A stretch of DNA of 64,000 nt from DATATV01 sp035551355 (GTDB lineage: Bacteria > Actinomycetota > Actinomycetes > Mycobacteriales > Pseudonocardiaceae), in NCBI GenBank assembly GCA_035551355.1, contig DASZNF010000021.1, positions 62,001 to 126,000 on the forward strand. The letters are read 5' to 3'. The notes beneath the pieces were generated by a model that saw nothing but the letters and a program-made list of their open reading frames with translations, was not told where the DNA came from and made no database searches. The position numbers and the translations under genes are program-made. This document shows positions 1 to 8,150 of the stretch, piece after piece. Numbering within the stretch: the first letter of the stretch is position 1; every line of letters begins with the position of its first letter.

Positions 1-113
1 GCACGCAACTCGGCGAACGAGAGCAACTCCACGGGCAGCTGCGCGCTGGCACTTCCGCTGGCCGGGGCGAACGGCACCTGCCAGATGCCAGACCCGAGCC
101 GTCCCCTTTTCAT
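1..113 (-). CDS. Possible N-terminal part of an unidentified gene, cut by the window edge
   Basis: An open frame starts at an ATG (complement of 111-113) and runs leftward off the window for 37 codons with GC-rich third positions, ending in a stretch like ...PVELLSFAELRA. No Shine-Dalgarno motif precedes the ATG on this strand, and the opposite strand carries AGGAGG nearby without a start after it. I do not recognise the family, and the piece is too short to be sure it is coded. Confidence 0.25.
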   Translation of the reverse strand, partial: MKRGRLGSGIWQVPFAPASGSASAQLPVELLSFAELR

Positions 114-217
114 AGGAGGTCGTCCACCTTCGATCTTTCCCGGCACGGCTAGCCATCCTAGCCTCGAAGAGGGGAAAGACACCCGGCCTTGGCCGAACTG
201 GAGAAAAGACAACTTAG

Positions 218-610
218 ATGACCAACACCGTAAACGATGCTTTCGACATGTCCAGCGCATTCGACACGCGCCTCAACGACGGCGACCTTGAGGGCCTGCT
301 CGCCCTGCTCGCCCCGGGCGCGATCAGCCGGACGCCGCAGGGCGAGGTACTCGAGGACCCGCAAGCCATCCGCGCCAACCTCGCCGGCTTGATCACCGCG
401 GGCGCTCGCCTGCACAACCGTCCCCGCTTGGTCCTCACCAGCGGCGACGTGGCGCTGCTGCTGATCGATTGGACGCTTGAGCTAGCGAACGTCGGCGGGA
501 CTCCGACGATGACCGGCACGACCACCAACGTCGTCACGCGGACCGGCGCAGACGACGGCTGGAGGCTGGCGATCCTGAACCCCATCGGTACAGCCGGAGA
601 AGGCGCTTGA
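218..610 (+). CDS. SnoaL-like / nuclear transport factor 2 family protein
   Basis: A 130-aa protein with the NTF2-like layout: an N-terminal helix with FDTRLNDGDLEGLLALLAPGA, a central alpha-beta region and a C-terminal strand WRLAILNPIG. Members are small cone-shaped domains used as polyketide cyclases, isomerases or ligand pockets; the substrate here cannot be told. The ATG follows GGAGAAAAG at about 10 nt. It lies 95 bp upstream of a tautomerase-family gene on the same strand, so the two may be co-transcribed. Confidence 0.75.
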   Translation: MTNTVNDAFDMSSAFDTRLNDGDLEGLLALLAPGAISRTPQGEVLEDPQAIRANLAGLITAGARLHNRPRLVLTSGDVALLLIDWTLELANVGGTPTMTGTTTNVVTRTGADDGWRLAILNPIGTAGEGA

Positions 611-705
611 CCCCCGCCGGTTCAAACACCCACCCATGCGGCCGGGCCTCCCTCGTCGTCTCGCGAGGTCCCGCTGAGTCATCACCACCTTCATAAGGGG
701 CCTTC

Positions 706-1140
706 GTGGCTATCGTCGACATCACCACCACTCACGGCGCTGTGGCCACCGGAGACCGGGCGCGCCTCGCCACTGAACTCGCGGCGCTCACCTACGAAGC
801 AGAGGGCTTCGCAGGCAGCGCCGTGGCGCCCGCTGTCTGCTGGACGTTCTTCAACGAGGGAGACCCCGGCGCGATCTCCACGGGCGCCGGGCTGCCCGCC
901 GCAGCGCTCTACTACATCCAGGTCACTGTGCTCGCTGACGCGATCGACAAGAGCCGAAAGCAGAAGCTAGGTGAAGCGATCACCTCGACGCTGCTCGCGT
1001 ATGAAGCACAGCCGGTGACCCCTGACGACCGGAACCGCGTCTGGGTCCGCTTCATCGACGTCGTCGACGGTGACCTCGTCGTTGGCGGCCAGTCGACCTC
1101 CCTGATCGGTCTCAAAGCGCTCGTCGCTGCGCAGGGCTGA
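706..1140 (+). CDS. Tautomerase family protein
   Basis: A 144-aa protein starting at GTG, with a duplicated tautomerase-like beta-alpha-beta pattern (AIVDITTT near the start, YYIQVTVLADAIDKSRKQKLGEAITSTL in the middle, RVWVRFIDVVDGDLVVGGQ near the end). The central stretch matches the MIF/4-oxalocrotonate tautomerase superfamily. These enzymes use an N-terminal proline as base; the residue after Met here is Ala, so either catalysis differs or the first half has degenerated. The substrate is unknown. It follows the SnoaL-like gene and precedes a region of gene remnants. Confidence 0.6.
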   Translation: MAIVDITTTHGAVATGDRARLATELAALTYEAEGFAGSAVAPAVCWTFFNEGDPGAISTGAGLPAAALYYIQVTVLADAIDKSRKQKLGEAITSTLLAYEAQPVTPDDRNRVWVRFIDVVDGDLVVGGQSTSLIGLKALVAAQG

Positions 1141-1178
1141 CTCGCGCACGCTAAGGAGTCAACGCGAGCACCGGCGCG

Positions 1179-1312
1179 CAGCATCCTCTCCCCGTCTACG
1201 ACCACCGGCCTGGCGTGGGCGGCCCCACGCTGGTGTTCCTCCGCTACTGGGGTGGATCGGCGCATCGGGGAGCCCGTCGTCAGGCGGCTCCCCGGTCGCC
1301 GCAGCATCCCAG
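1179..1312 (+). pseudogene. N-terminal remnant of an alpha/beta hydrolase
   Basis: Frame 1 reads HPLPVYDH...TLVFLRYWGGSAH, which matches the first strands of alpha/beta hydrolases (usual form LVFLHYWGGSxxTW, oxyanion region). Near 1255 the homology jumps one frame to EPVVRRLPGRR, the next conserved helix. After about 1312 the similarity stops. No nucleophile elbow or later domain is present, so this is a frameshifted and truncated copy, not a gene. Confidence 0.6.
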
Positions 1313-1406
1313 CTGAGCACGTCAAGGTCTGCCAGGGCGAGGACCGGCCGAACACGAACATCGTTTCAGCTCGCCTGATCAGGGGTGTCTGCGCGGTCAG
1401 GGCAGT

Positions 1407-1660
1407 GTGCCCCAAGGAGGCACGACCCTGGCCAGCAGCACCGACAGCAGCAGACCGGCTCTGTCCGACCCGGCCACGATGCCCACCGACATCAGCCACC
1501 GGCTCTCGGCGTTCGACAAGTTCGCCACCCACGCCGACCGCTTCGCCTCCCGCGCCTGGTTCTTCGCGTTGTGTGTGGTGCTGGTCGTGGTGTGGGCGCC
1601 GTCGTTCTTCCTGCTCGGCGATGTCGACACCTGGCAGTTGGTCATCAACACGCTCACCAC
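1407..1660 (+). pseudogene. Truncated low-affinity iron permease-like membrane protein
   Basis: From about 1479 the frame reads FDKFATHADRFASRAWFFAL, one hydrophobic segment, then WAPSFFLLGDVDTWQLVINT. This matches the first half of the small two-helix permease family. The second helix (expected TIVTFLLVALLQN after INTLTT) is absent: at about 1660 the frame changes to unrelated sequence that never recovers. A good AAGGAGG at 1414-1420 is followed at 7 nt by CTG in frame, suggesting a lost GTG start. Confidence 0.65.
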
Positions 1661-1902
1661 GTCCTGCTCCGTGACCTGTTCAGGACTGGACTTTCGGACA
1701 GCCACCCGCACGGCTGTCCACTCCACACTCAGAGTCAGCACCCACTGGGTGCGTCCATCGCCAGCACAGCTCGGAAAGGTGGAGCTTGCCATGTTGCATC
1801 CTGTTTCTGTTGGTGATCAAGTGTCGAAGCGGGATCACCTTTCCCTGTCCACGGGCACCTGGATCGAGGAGCTCATCGACGAACACCGCGCCGCCGTGCT
1901 CA

Positions 1903-2040
1903 TTACTCGACCCGCGCGGACACCTCGTCCAGGGCGGCGTTCTCCGCCGGGGTGAGCTCGACCGTGGCCGCGGCCAGCAGTGCCGGGAGCTGTTCCAGCG
2001 TGCGCGCACCGGCGATCGGCGCGACCACGTCCGGACAATG
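1903..2040 (-). pseudogene. C-terminal remnant of an aldo/keto reductase
   Basis: On the minus strand a frame of about 43 codons reads PDVVAPIAGARTLEQLPALL, then LTPAENAALDEVSARVE and TAA at 1903-1905. PDVVxPIxGAR is the NADP-binding strand and loop near the end of aldo/keto reductases, and the next helix (LTPxExxxLDEVS) is also typical. The upstream 280 residues are missing: the frame ends 13 bp before the stop of the neighbouring flavoprotein gene. This looks like a deletion scar. Confidence 0.75.
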
Positions 2041-2052
2041 CGCGGACCCGCG

Positions 2053-2607
2053 TCAGGCCGGGCGGGTGGCGTTGATCGCGTCCAGGATCTTCGCCCATGG
2101 TGGCTCCCGGTCGGGCTCGTCGCCCGGCTCGTGCAGCGGCCACACGTCCTCGCCGTAGATCAGTCGCACCCCGGCCCGGCGCAGCGCGGCCAGGTGCCCG
2201 GCCCAGGCCGGATGCCGCGCGTGCGCCGCATTGACCCGCGGGAACACCACAATCGACACCCCCACCGTGCCGACCGCCTCGTTGACCGGCGTCAGCGCCT
2301 GGTTGTCGGAGATCCCGAGAGCCAGCTTGGCGACCGTGTTGGCCGATGCCGGGGCGACCACGTGACAGTCCGCCGGCGGATGCGGCTTGGCCTCGTGGGG
2401 CAACCTCGACTGGTCCCGCACCGGCAGGCCGGTGGCTGCCTCGATCTCCGGGATCACCCCGAGGTCCCGCAGCCACCGGCCGGCCGTGGGCGTGAGCGTC
2501 ACGCCGACCGTCCAGCCCGCGGCGAGCGCGGGTTTCACCAGGCCGGGAAACAACTCCTGCACGCCGCCCGCGGCCGAGCCCACCACGCCGAGTACCGGTT
2601 TCGCCAT
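2053..2607 (-). CDS. Flavoprotein of the Dfp/UbiX-like family
   Basis: A 184-aa protein with the flavin-dependent Cys-decarboxylase fold: VLGVVGSAAGGVQ at residues 5-17, the FMN-contacting segment VVAPASANTVAKLALGISDN near the middle, and a PVNEAVG substrate-clamp-like segment. Family members (phosphopantothenoylcysteine decarboxylase, lantibiotic decarboxylases) bind FMN and decarboxylate a C-terminal or pantothenoyl cysteine. A stand-alone copy like this, without the CoaB half, is common in actinomycetes and its substrate is unknown. It starts with ATG and has no operon partner. Confidence 0.8.
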   Translation of the reverse strand: MAKPVLGVVGSAAGGVQELFPGLVKPALAAGWTVGVTLTPTAGRWLRDLGVIPEIEAATGLPVRDQSRLPHEAKPHPPADCHVVAPASANTVAKLALGISDNQALTPVNEAVGTVGVSIVVFPRVNAAHARHPAWAGHLAALRRAGVRLIYGEDVWPLHEPGDEPDREPPWAKILDAINATRPA

Positions 2608-2825
2608 GCGCCGAATTATCCCGGTCGGCTCGGTGATCCTGCGCCGCCGCGGGCAGGGCCGACGCGGTCGGCGCTATCGCACTGGTGAGCAGGGTCAACA
2701 CCACGGTCCCGAGCACCGTCCTGATCTTCGCCACGGCGTCGGTCCAGAGTGCGCCGCGGTCGTCGATCCGCCGGTGGGGACCTTGTTCCGCACGAATTCA
2801 TGTTTCGTGGTTCCCTGATCCCGCA

Positions 2826-3803
2826 ATGGATGCCGACGAGATCGCCGAGGAGCTCTACGCCGGGCCGCGCGAGGAGTTCGTGCCGACCCGCGACCGACGA
2901 GCGCGCGCGGCCCAGGTCCACGGCGAGCACGAGGTCGCCGAGGCCATCCGCGCGCTGCCCAAACCCACCACCGCGGCCTGGCTGGTCAATCTCGTGGTGC
3001 GCAGGCACCGGCAGGACGTGGTGCGGCTGCTGGAGCTGGGTGCGGCCCTGCGCCGGGCCTACCAGCAGCGTGACGGTGACCAGTTGCGCGAGCTGGTCCG
3101 GCAACGCCACGACGTGCTGCGGCAGCTGACCCGCGACGCCCGCGCGGTGGCCCGCGCCGAGGGACGCGGGCTGACCGGGCCGGTGGCCGACCAGGTCCAG
3201 AACACGTTCCAGGCTGCCCTGTCCGACCCGTCGATCGGCGACGAGGTCCGGGCGGGCCGGCTGGCCGCGGCGGCGAAGGTTCCGGCCACGGTCGGCTGGC
3301 CGGAGCCTCCGCCGGATGCCGCACCGCCCCGGGCCAAGTCCAAAGCCGATTCGCCCCGCACGACGACCTCTCGAGCCGGAGCCGGCACAGCGGGTCCCCG
3401 AAACGGCGGCGCGGTGGGTTCGCGGAGCAGGGCGCCCGCCGGTTCCTCCTCGTCAGCGCCGCCCGGCCGGCCATCGACGACCCAGCGCGCGAACCGGCAG
3501 ACGCGGGACGAACTGGCTCGCCGCCGGGCGGAGAAGGCCGAGGCCCGGCGCCGCGCGGCCGAGGCCCGCGAACGCGCCGAACAGACCACCCGCGCGTGCG
3601 AGGAGGCCGAGCGGGATTTGGCGCAGGCTCAGGAAAAGGCCGACCAGGCGGGCGAGCGGGTCGAGCAGGCCCGGGCCGAACTCGATCGCGCCCGGCACGC
3701 CGAACGGGCGAGCAAGGAACAGGTGAAGACCGCCCGTTCGGCCGTTACGGCGGCTCGCCGCGCGGCGAACGTGGCCCAGCGGGCGCTGGATGAACAGCAA
3801 TAG
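2826..3803 (+). CDS. Actinobacterial coiled-coil protein of unknown function
   Basis: A 325-aa protein. Residues 1-150 are a conserved-looking helical domain (EELYAGPREEFVPTRDRRAR, ALPKPTTAAWLVNLVVR, ALRRAYQQRDGDQLRELVRQRHDVLR). Residues 165-215 are Pro/Ser/Thr-rich, and 215-325 form a long Ala/Glu/Arg coiled coil (EARRRAAEAREREAEQ-type heptads). No catalytic motif is visible. I chose the ATG at 2826 because upstream codons lose the bias; no clear Shine-Dalgarno is present. Homologues are known to me only as hypothetical proteins; a scaffold or DNA-associated role is possible but unsupported. Confidence 0.7.
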   Translation: MDADEIAEELYAGPREEFVPTRDRRARAAQVHGEHEVAEAIRALPKPTTAAWLVNLVVRRHRQDVVRLLELGAALRRAYQQRDGDQLRELVRQRHDVLRQLTRDARAVARAEGRGLTGPVADQVQNTFQAALSDPSIGDEVRAGRLAAAAKVPATVGWPEPPPDAAPPRAKSKADSPRTTTSRAGAGTAGPRNGGAVGSRSRAPAGSSSSAPPGRPSTTQRANRQTRDELARRRAEKAEARRRAAEARERAEQTTRACEEAERDLAQAQEKADQAGERVEQARAELDRARHAERASKEQVKTARSAVTAARRAANVAQRALDEQQ

Positions 3804-3863
3804 CCGGACCGCTACGGATCCTTGCCGACCGGGACGCGTCGCACCGGTCCGATCCTCACCTGA

Positions 3864-4076
3864 TCACCGCGGCACCTTACTCAACCGCAGTTCGTGGGCG
3901 GCGTCGGCGCGGGCGTATTCGTAGTACAGAACCTCGGGCTGCCAGGCGAAATCGCGTCCGTTCAGCCCGCGCGCCACTCCGGTGGGGTGGGTGGTCAGGC
4001 CGGTGGTGTAGATGTCGGCGCGTTCGTGGGCCTCGGTCCGGCGCGCGGGGTCGAGGGTGGAATGCAAGGCCACCAA
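3864..4076 (-). CDS. Short ORF in frame with, and directly after, the stop of the 674-aa gene
   Basis: A 70-aa frame (TTG start) with strongly biased codons and ordinary protein-like content (DPARRTEAHERADIYTTGL, DFAWQPEVLYYEY). It is not a separate frame: translation through the TGA at 4107-4109 gives 80 further codons including this ORF, ending at 3864. It may be the original C-terminus of the upstream protein cut off by a nonsense mutation, a tiny separate gene, or a readthrough extension. No Shine-Dalgarno motif stands before the TTG. Family not recognised. Confidence 0.35.
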   Translation of the reverse strand: MVALHSTLDPARRTEAHERADIYTTGLTTHPTGVARGLNGRDFAWQPEVLYYEYARADAAHELRLSKVPR

Positions 4077-4106
4077 CCCACGTCCGCGTAACCGAGACGA
4101 GAAACC

Positions 4107-6131
4107 TCAGCCCTGCGGGCTTTCTGAGGCCTGCAACATCCCCGCAGGCAGCCGATCGGCGCCCCAGCTGCGCTCGACGTAGCCGACGATCCGCGCGATG
4201 TCCTCGGCCGGCACCTTGTCCGGTTCGCCGTGTTCGAGCGGGTCGACGTGGAAGATGTAGAGCCGGGAGGCGAACTGGTCGAACGGCAGCGAGGCCTCGC
4301 CGAACCGCTCGCCGTTGCCCGCGGTGGACACCACGACGCCGTCGCCCCAGTCCTGGCCGCTGTCGTTGTTGGGGTTGAAGAAGTACACCCGCATGACGTC
4401 CTGCGGATCCGGTGCCACCCGCAGGATGGTGATGGCGTGCCAGCCGACATACCGGGCCGCGCTGTCGGTGATGGCCACCCCAGCCGGCTGCGGGTGGATC
4501 AGCGGCTGCCCGCCGAGGTAGGACGGGTGGTAGCTGGCGTGGAACTGGCGCAGGAAGTCGTCGAGCTCGGTCAGGTTCCCGGTCGCCACGTCGACGTTGA
4601 TCCGGAACCCGCGGGCCGCCCACCAACCGTGGAACTCGGGGTTGACCCACCGGTGCGGATCACCGGGACGGCCGACGCAGCGCCGCCCCATCTCGGCGTA
4701 GATCCGGTCCAGGTGCGGCACCACGAGCAGCGACACCGGGTCCAGGTCCATCGGCAGTGTGCTGGCGACGCCGCTCTCGATGTCCTTCGACGAGATCGGC
4801 TGCCCCTCGAAGTGCATGATGATCTCGTCGTCGCGGGCCGCCCAGACGACGACCTGCAGCAGGTAGTCGGGGTCGTTGTAGGCCCACATCGACAGGGCCC
4901 GGGCCGACTGGCAGGTCGGGTTGTCGCCCTGCCCGACGCCCAGCGGCTGGCCCAGCATGGACAGCACGCCCGCGGTCAGCCGCGCCTTCGGCTCCGGCTG
5001 GTCGCCGAACACCGTGGTCAGCCGTTCCCGCGCGGCCGGCGAGAGGTTCAGCGCCAGCTGGCGCCACAACGCGGGCACCACCGGCGGTTGGTAGAGGATG
5101 CCGCGGTCCAGCAGCAAGGCCAGGCCGTAGACGCACTGCGCGGTCTGCGGGTGCACGGCCTGCTCGATCAGTTCGTGCACCAGATCGCTGAAGCGCAGCA
5201 GGCAGTTGCGGCCGGTGTCGGACAACCCGAGCGCCTCGCCGATCAGGTAGTCGCTCTGCTCGCGCACGAAGCGCAGCAGCTCAGCGTGGTAGGGCGACAC
5301 CAGGCCGGTGTCGTGCATGGCCCGGGCGAACCCGGTGGCCTCGTAGTGCAGGCCCTCGGTGTCCATCGCCTCCAGCCGGGACCGGAACACCTCGATGCCC
5401 GGGTCCTCCCGGCACGCCTCGGTGGTCCCGAACAGGCTGGTGATCAGCCGGTCGGCCCCCTGCCCGGACGCCGGGCCCAGGTCGACGTTCGGATCGCCGC
5501 GGTAGACCGCGATCCGGGTGATCAGCGACTGCACCGGGTCGACCTGGATCGGGCGCTGCCGCAGGATGCGCCAGATCTCCTCGACCAGCCGGTCCAGCAC
5601 GCTGTCATAGCCGATCTGGTCGGCCAGGTGCCGGAACAGGTCGCGGATCAGTTGCGCGGTCCGGCCCGCCTGGGTCCGCTCGGCCTCGGTGGGCGGGTTG
5701 AACAGCAGTTCCAGGTTCATGGCCAGCACCTGGGCCAGGAACCTGCCCGCGTCCTCGGCCGAGATCGTCGGGTGGGCGAACTCACCCCGGGCCACCGCGA
5801 GCATCCGCAGTTCACTGGTCGCCTCGATCACCACGGTGTCGGCGTCGCCGCTGCGCAGCCCGGGGCCGACCAGCGACGGGACCAGGATCTCCGGCGTGGC
5901 CCAGTCCGTCCCGTAGAACAGGCCCGCCTCCTCCAGCGCCTGGGCCCGGGCCTGGACCGCCGCGGCGCCGCCCGGCTCGCGCAGCGTCCGCCGTAACGCC
6001 TCCAGCACCCGCCGCAACTTCGTGTGCTTGCCGAAGTCACGGGTCTCGGCCATCGCCCGGATCGCGTCATCGAGCGAGGCCACGCGCTTGTCCAGGGTCG
6101 TGGCCGCACCCGTGACGTCGGTCTGTTTCAA
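4107..6131 (-). CDS. 674-aa protein with a papain-like Cys-His-Asn arrangement, partner of an ATP-grasp enzyme
   Basis: I do not recognise a named family. Residues 1-370 are alpha-helical and hydrophilic. Residues about 390-640 resemble a papain-fold cysteine peptidase or acyltransferase: Q401 lies six residues before C407 (GQGDNPTCQSARAL), H565 sits in GWHAITILRV, and N586 in VYFFNPNN, the spacing and context expected for oxyanion Gln, nucleophile, base and third triad residue. The HAI...FxPN pattern recalls bacterial C58-type effectors. There is no signal peptide or membrane segment, so it should be cytoplasmic. It starts 15 bp after the ATP-grasp stop, implying one transcript. An amide-bond-forming or -cleaving role on the ATP-grasp product is inference. 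Confidence 0.6.
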   Translation of the reverse strand: MKQTDVTGAATTLDKRVASLDDAIRAMAETRDFGKHTKLRRVLEALRRTLREPGGAAAVQARAQALEEAGLFYGTDWATPEILVPSLVGPGLRSGDADTVVIEATSELRMLAVARGEFAHPTISAEDAGRFLAQVLAMNLELLFNPPTEAERTQAGRTAQLIRDLFRHLADQIGYDSVLDRLVEEIWRILRQRPIQVDPVQSLITRIAVYRGDPNVDLGPASGQGADRLITSLFGTTEACREDPGIEVFRSRLEAMDTEGLHYEATGFARAMHDTGLVSPYHAELLRFVREQSDYLIGEALGLSDTGRNCLLRFSDLVHELIEQAVHPQTAQCVYGLALLLDRGILYQPPVVPALWRQLALNLSPAARERLTTVFGDQPEPKARLTAGVLSMLGQPLGVGQGDNPTCQSARALSMWAYNDPDYLLQVVVWAARDDEIIMHFEGQPISSKDIESGVASTLPMDLDPVSLLVVPHLDRIYAEMGRRCVGRPGDPHRWVNPEFHGWWAARGFRINVDVATGNLTELDDFLRQFHASYHPSYLGGQPLIHPQPAGVAITDSAARYVGWHAITILRVAPDPQDVMRVYFFNPNNDSGQDWGDGVVVSTAGNGERFGEASLPFDQFASRLYIFHVDPLEHGEPDKVPAEDIARIVGYVERSWGADRLPAGMLQASESPQG

Positions 6132-6146
6132 GGGTTTCCCCGCATG

Positions 6147-7388
6147 TCAGACGTAGAAGTCGAGATCTTCTTGTTGCTTCAACAGGTCGCGCATCCGATA
6201 GGGATCTTCCCCGAAGAAGTACAGCAGGCCCCAGTGGGTGCCGAACGCGGTCCGCTTGGTCACCGTTTCTTCCAGCGGCGCCGAAAGGTCGTGTGACTCA
6301 TAGTAGTCGTCGTTCTCGGTGTCCTCCGGGATCTGCAGCTCGCTGACCACCCGCCGCCGCGGGTACACGCCGAAGCAGCCGGCGACGCCGGTGGCGTCGA
6401 CGACCTCGGTCGGGAAGAACCCGTCGATCTCCTCCTCGGTCGTCTTCGGGTCGAAGGCCAGGGCCAGGCCCTGGTAGGCGTTGAACCCGTAGGCCCGCTC
6501 GAGCAGCTCGAACACCTTGAACCCCGGCGGCCGGTAGGCGACCTCGCCGAAGTACATCTCCCCGTCGCTGGTGACGAAGTACTCGGGGTGGATGAAGCCG
6601 AACTCGATGTCGAAGGTCTTGATCAGCTTCTCGATCTGCGCGGTGATCTGCGGCCGGTACCGCTCCAGTTCGGGGGTGGCCGGCACGAACACCGAGTAGC
6701 CGAGCGTGACGTACTCGGAGATGTTGAGGAACTTGATCTTCCCGTGGTAAATCCACGCCTCGACGGCGAACTCCCAGCCGTCGAGATGGGACTCCATCAG
6801 CACCGGGAAATCCTCTTCCGGGATCGAGTCGATCTCGTCCGGGGTGCGGATCACGCGGTGCCCGAGGCTGCCTGCCTTGTCGAACGCCTTGAGGTGGATC
6901 GGGTCGTTGGGGTCGCCGTCGAGTTTGAGCAGAGTTTGGTTGACCCGCTTGAGAAACCGGATCACGTCGTCCCGGTCGTGGGCCTCCTCGAAGATCCCGA
7001 CCCGGATGCCGCCGAGCTGGGCGCGCCGCTTCATCAGCGACTTGTCTCGCAGCAGCATGGCCTGCCCGAACAGCCGCGGGTTGTCCAGTAGGACGGAGTT
7101 GATCGCCCCGGCCCACTCCACCGTCTCCTCGTACAGCGGGATGGCGACGTTGACGCCTTCCCGTTGCAGGGTCTCGGTGATCTCCATCGAACGGTCGTTG
7201 AGCCGCTCGAATTCCCAGCGAATGAAGGGGATGTCGTGCTCGGCGCAGTACTCCTCGGCCCAGTCCGGCGCCACGACGACGTAGCGCCGGTCGAATCGGT
7301 CCAGTGCCTCGACCGCGTTGAGACTCCAGCCGAGCAGCGCCACATACCCCTTGTCCGGATTTTTGCTGGCCACTTCCGGCTGGGTCAT
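6147..7388 (-). CDS. ATP-grasp domain enzyme of unknown substrate
   Basis: A 413-aa protein. Residues 1-110 are a pre-ATP-grasp Rossmann-like domain (VALLGWSLNAVEALDRF). The ATP-grasp fold follows, with LLKLDGD as a likely ATP-contacting strand, KAFDKAGSLG as the flexible loop, an acidic strand FPVLMESHLDGWEFAVEAW, and a metal-binding end FGFIHPEYFVTSDGEMYFGEVAYRPPG. Such enzymes join a carboxylate to an amine or thiol through acyl phosphate. I start at 7388, where GGAGG lies 7 nt before ATG. It heads a two-gene unit with the papain-like 674-aa protein, so the pair probably makes or trims an amide-linked product. Confidence 0.8.
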   Translation of the reverse strand: MTQPEVASKNPDKGYVALLGWSLNAVEALDRFDRRYVVVAPDWAEEYCAEHDIPFIRWEFERLNDRSMEITETLQREGVNVAIPLYEETVEWAGAINSVLLDNPRLFGQAMLLRDKSLMKRRAQLGGIRVGIFEEAHDRDDVIRFLKRVNQTLLKLDGDPNDPIHLKAFDKAGSLGHRVIRTPDEIDSIPEEDFPVLMESHLDGWEFAVEAWIYHGKIKFLNISEYVTLGYSVFVPATPELERYRPQITAQIEKLIKTFDIEFGFIHPEYFVTSDGEMYFGEVAYRPPGFKVFELLERAYGFNAYQGLALAFDPKTTEEEIDGFFPTEVVDATGVAGCFGVYPRRRVVSELQIPEDTENDDYYESHDLSAPLEETVTKRTAFGTHWGLLYFFGEDPYRMRDLLKQQEDLDFYV

Positions 7389-7653
7389 AGACCGTTCCTC
7401 CGTTTCGACACACTCTGCTCGCGATCGTCCGCCTATTCCCACCGTAGGGGATGCGCTCGAACGCGGCTGTTGTCGCTGGCCGAAGTGGACGGTCACGGGT
7501 CCGCGAGCGGCCCCGACCGGTTGGCAGCGTTCGCCGACCGGCGCTGAGGGTGTCGCCACTCCCCCGGCCCGGCCCGCGCCCTGAACAGCACAGCAGCCGA
7601 TCGGGTGAACGCCGGTTGGAATGCGCGCGGGCCGCCGGGCGTTGTTCGCCTAC

Positions 7654-8085
7654 GTGGCAGACGAGACAGTGGAGCTCAGCCCCACCGAGTGGGTGCAGGG
7701 CCAGACGAAGAAGATCCTGGACACGGGAACCACCGAGGGCATCGAGGTGCTCGGCTTGCCGATCGTGCTGCTGACGCTGCGCGGTGCGAAGACCGGCAAG
7801 CTGCGCTACACCCCGGTTATGCGGGTGGAGCACAACGGCAGCTACGCCGTGGTCGCGTCCAAGGGCGGTGCGCCGGAGCACCCCACGTGGTACTACAACA
7901 TCGTGGCGCACCCCGAGTTCCCGCTGCAGGACGGCACCGTCACCAAGGACTACGTGGCACACGAGGCCCAGGGCGAGGAGCGCGCGCAGTGGTGGGAGCG
8001 GGCCGTCGCGGCCTACCCGCCCTACGCCGAGTACCAGGCCAAGACCGACCGGCAGATCCCGGTGTTCGTGCTCGACCCCAAGTAA
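7654..8085 (+). CDS. Nitroreductase family deazaflavin (F420)-dependent oxidoreductase, Ddn-like
   Basis: About 143 aa from the GTG at 7654; an upstream ATG at 7621 gives 154 aa but lacks family similarity. The body shows the Ddn/FPOR split-barrel signature: TRGAKTGKLRYTPVMRVEH-like strand pair (LRGAKTGKLRYTPVMR), YAVVASKGGAPEHPTWYYNI and late PVFVLDP. Members bind reduced F420 and reduce quinones or nitroaromatics, often near the membrane. It is a single-gene unit ending at a strong bidirectional hairpin. Confidence 0.85.
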   Translation: MADETVELSPTEWVQGQTKKILDTGTTEGIEVLGLPIVLLTLRGAKTGKLRYTPVMRVEHNGSYAVVASKGGAPEHPTWYYNIVAHPEFPLQDGTVTKDYVAHEAQGEERAQWWERAVAAYPPYAEYQAKTDRQIPVFVLDPK

Positions 8086-8099
8086 GCCTGTGATCACCC

Positions 8100-8134
8100 C
8101 GTTGAGGGCGCCGGAATTTCCGGCGCCCTCAACG
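8100..8134. terminator. Bidirectional hairpin between convergent genes
   Basis: A perfect inverted repeat with 17-bp arms (left arm CGTTGAGGGCGCCGGAA) and a one-base centre lies between the Ddn-like gene and the L,D-transpeptidase gene, which face each other. It is 15 bp after one stop and 16 bp from the other, as expected for a shared terminator. No U-tract, as usual in actinomycetes. Confidence 0.85.
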
Positions 8135-8150
8135 GTTTCAGCGGCTTTCC

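Noticed and set aside
4230..5996. A 588-codon plus-strand open frame
   Set aside because: Lies opposite the 674-aa gene; the minus-strand frame has the Shine-Dalgarno-led operon context, defined motifs and ordinary composition.
3864..7388. RiPP (ribosomal peptide) cluster interpretation of the ATP-grasp pair
   Set aside because: No short precursor-like ORF with a start signal or repeated core was seen near the pair; the 70-aa ORF is in frame with the upstream gene and shows no leader/core pattern.
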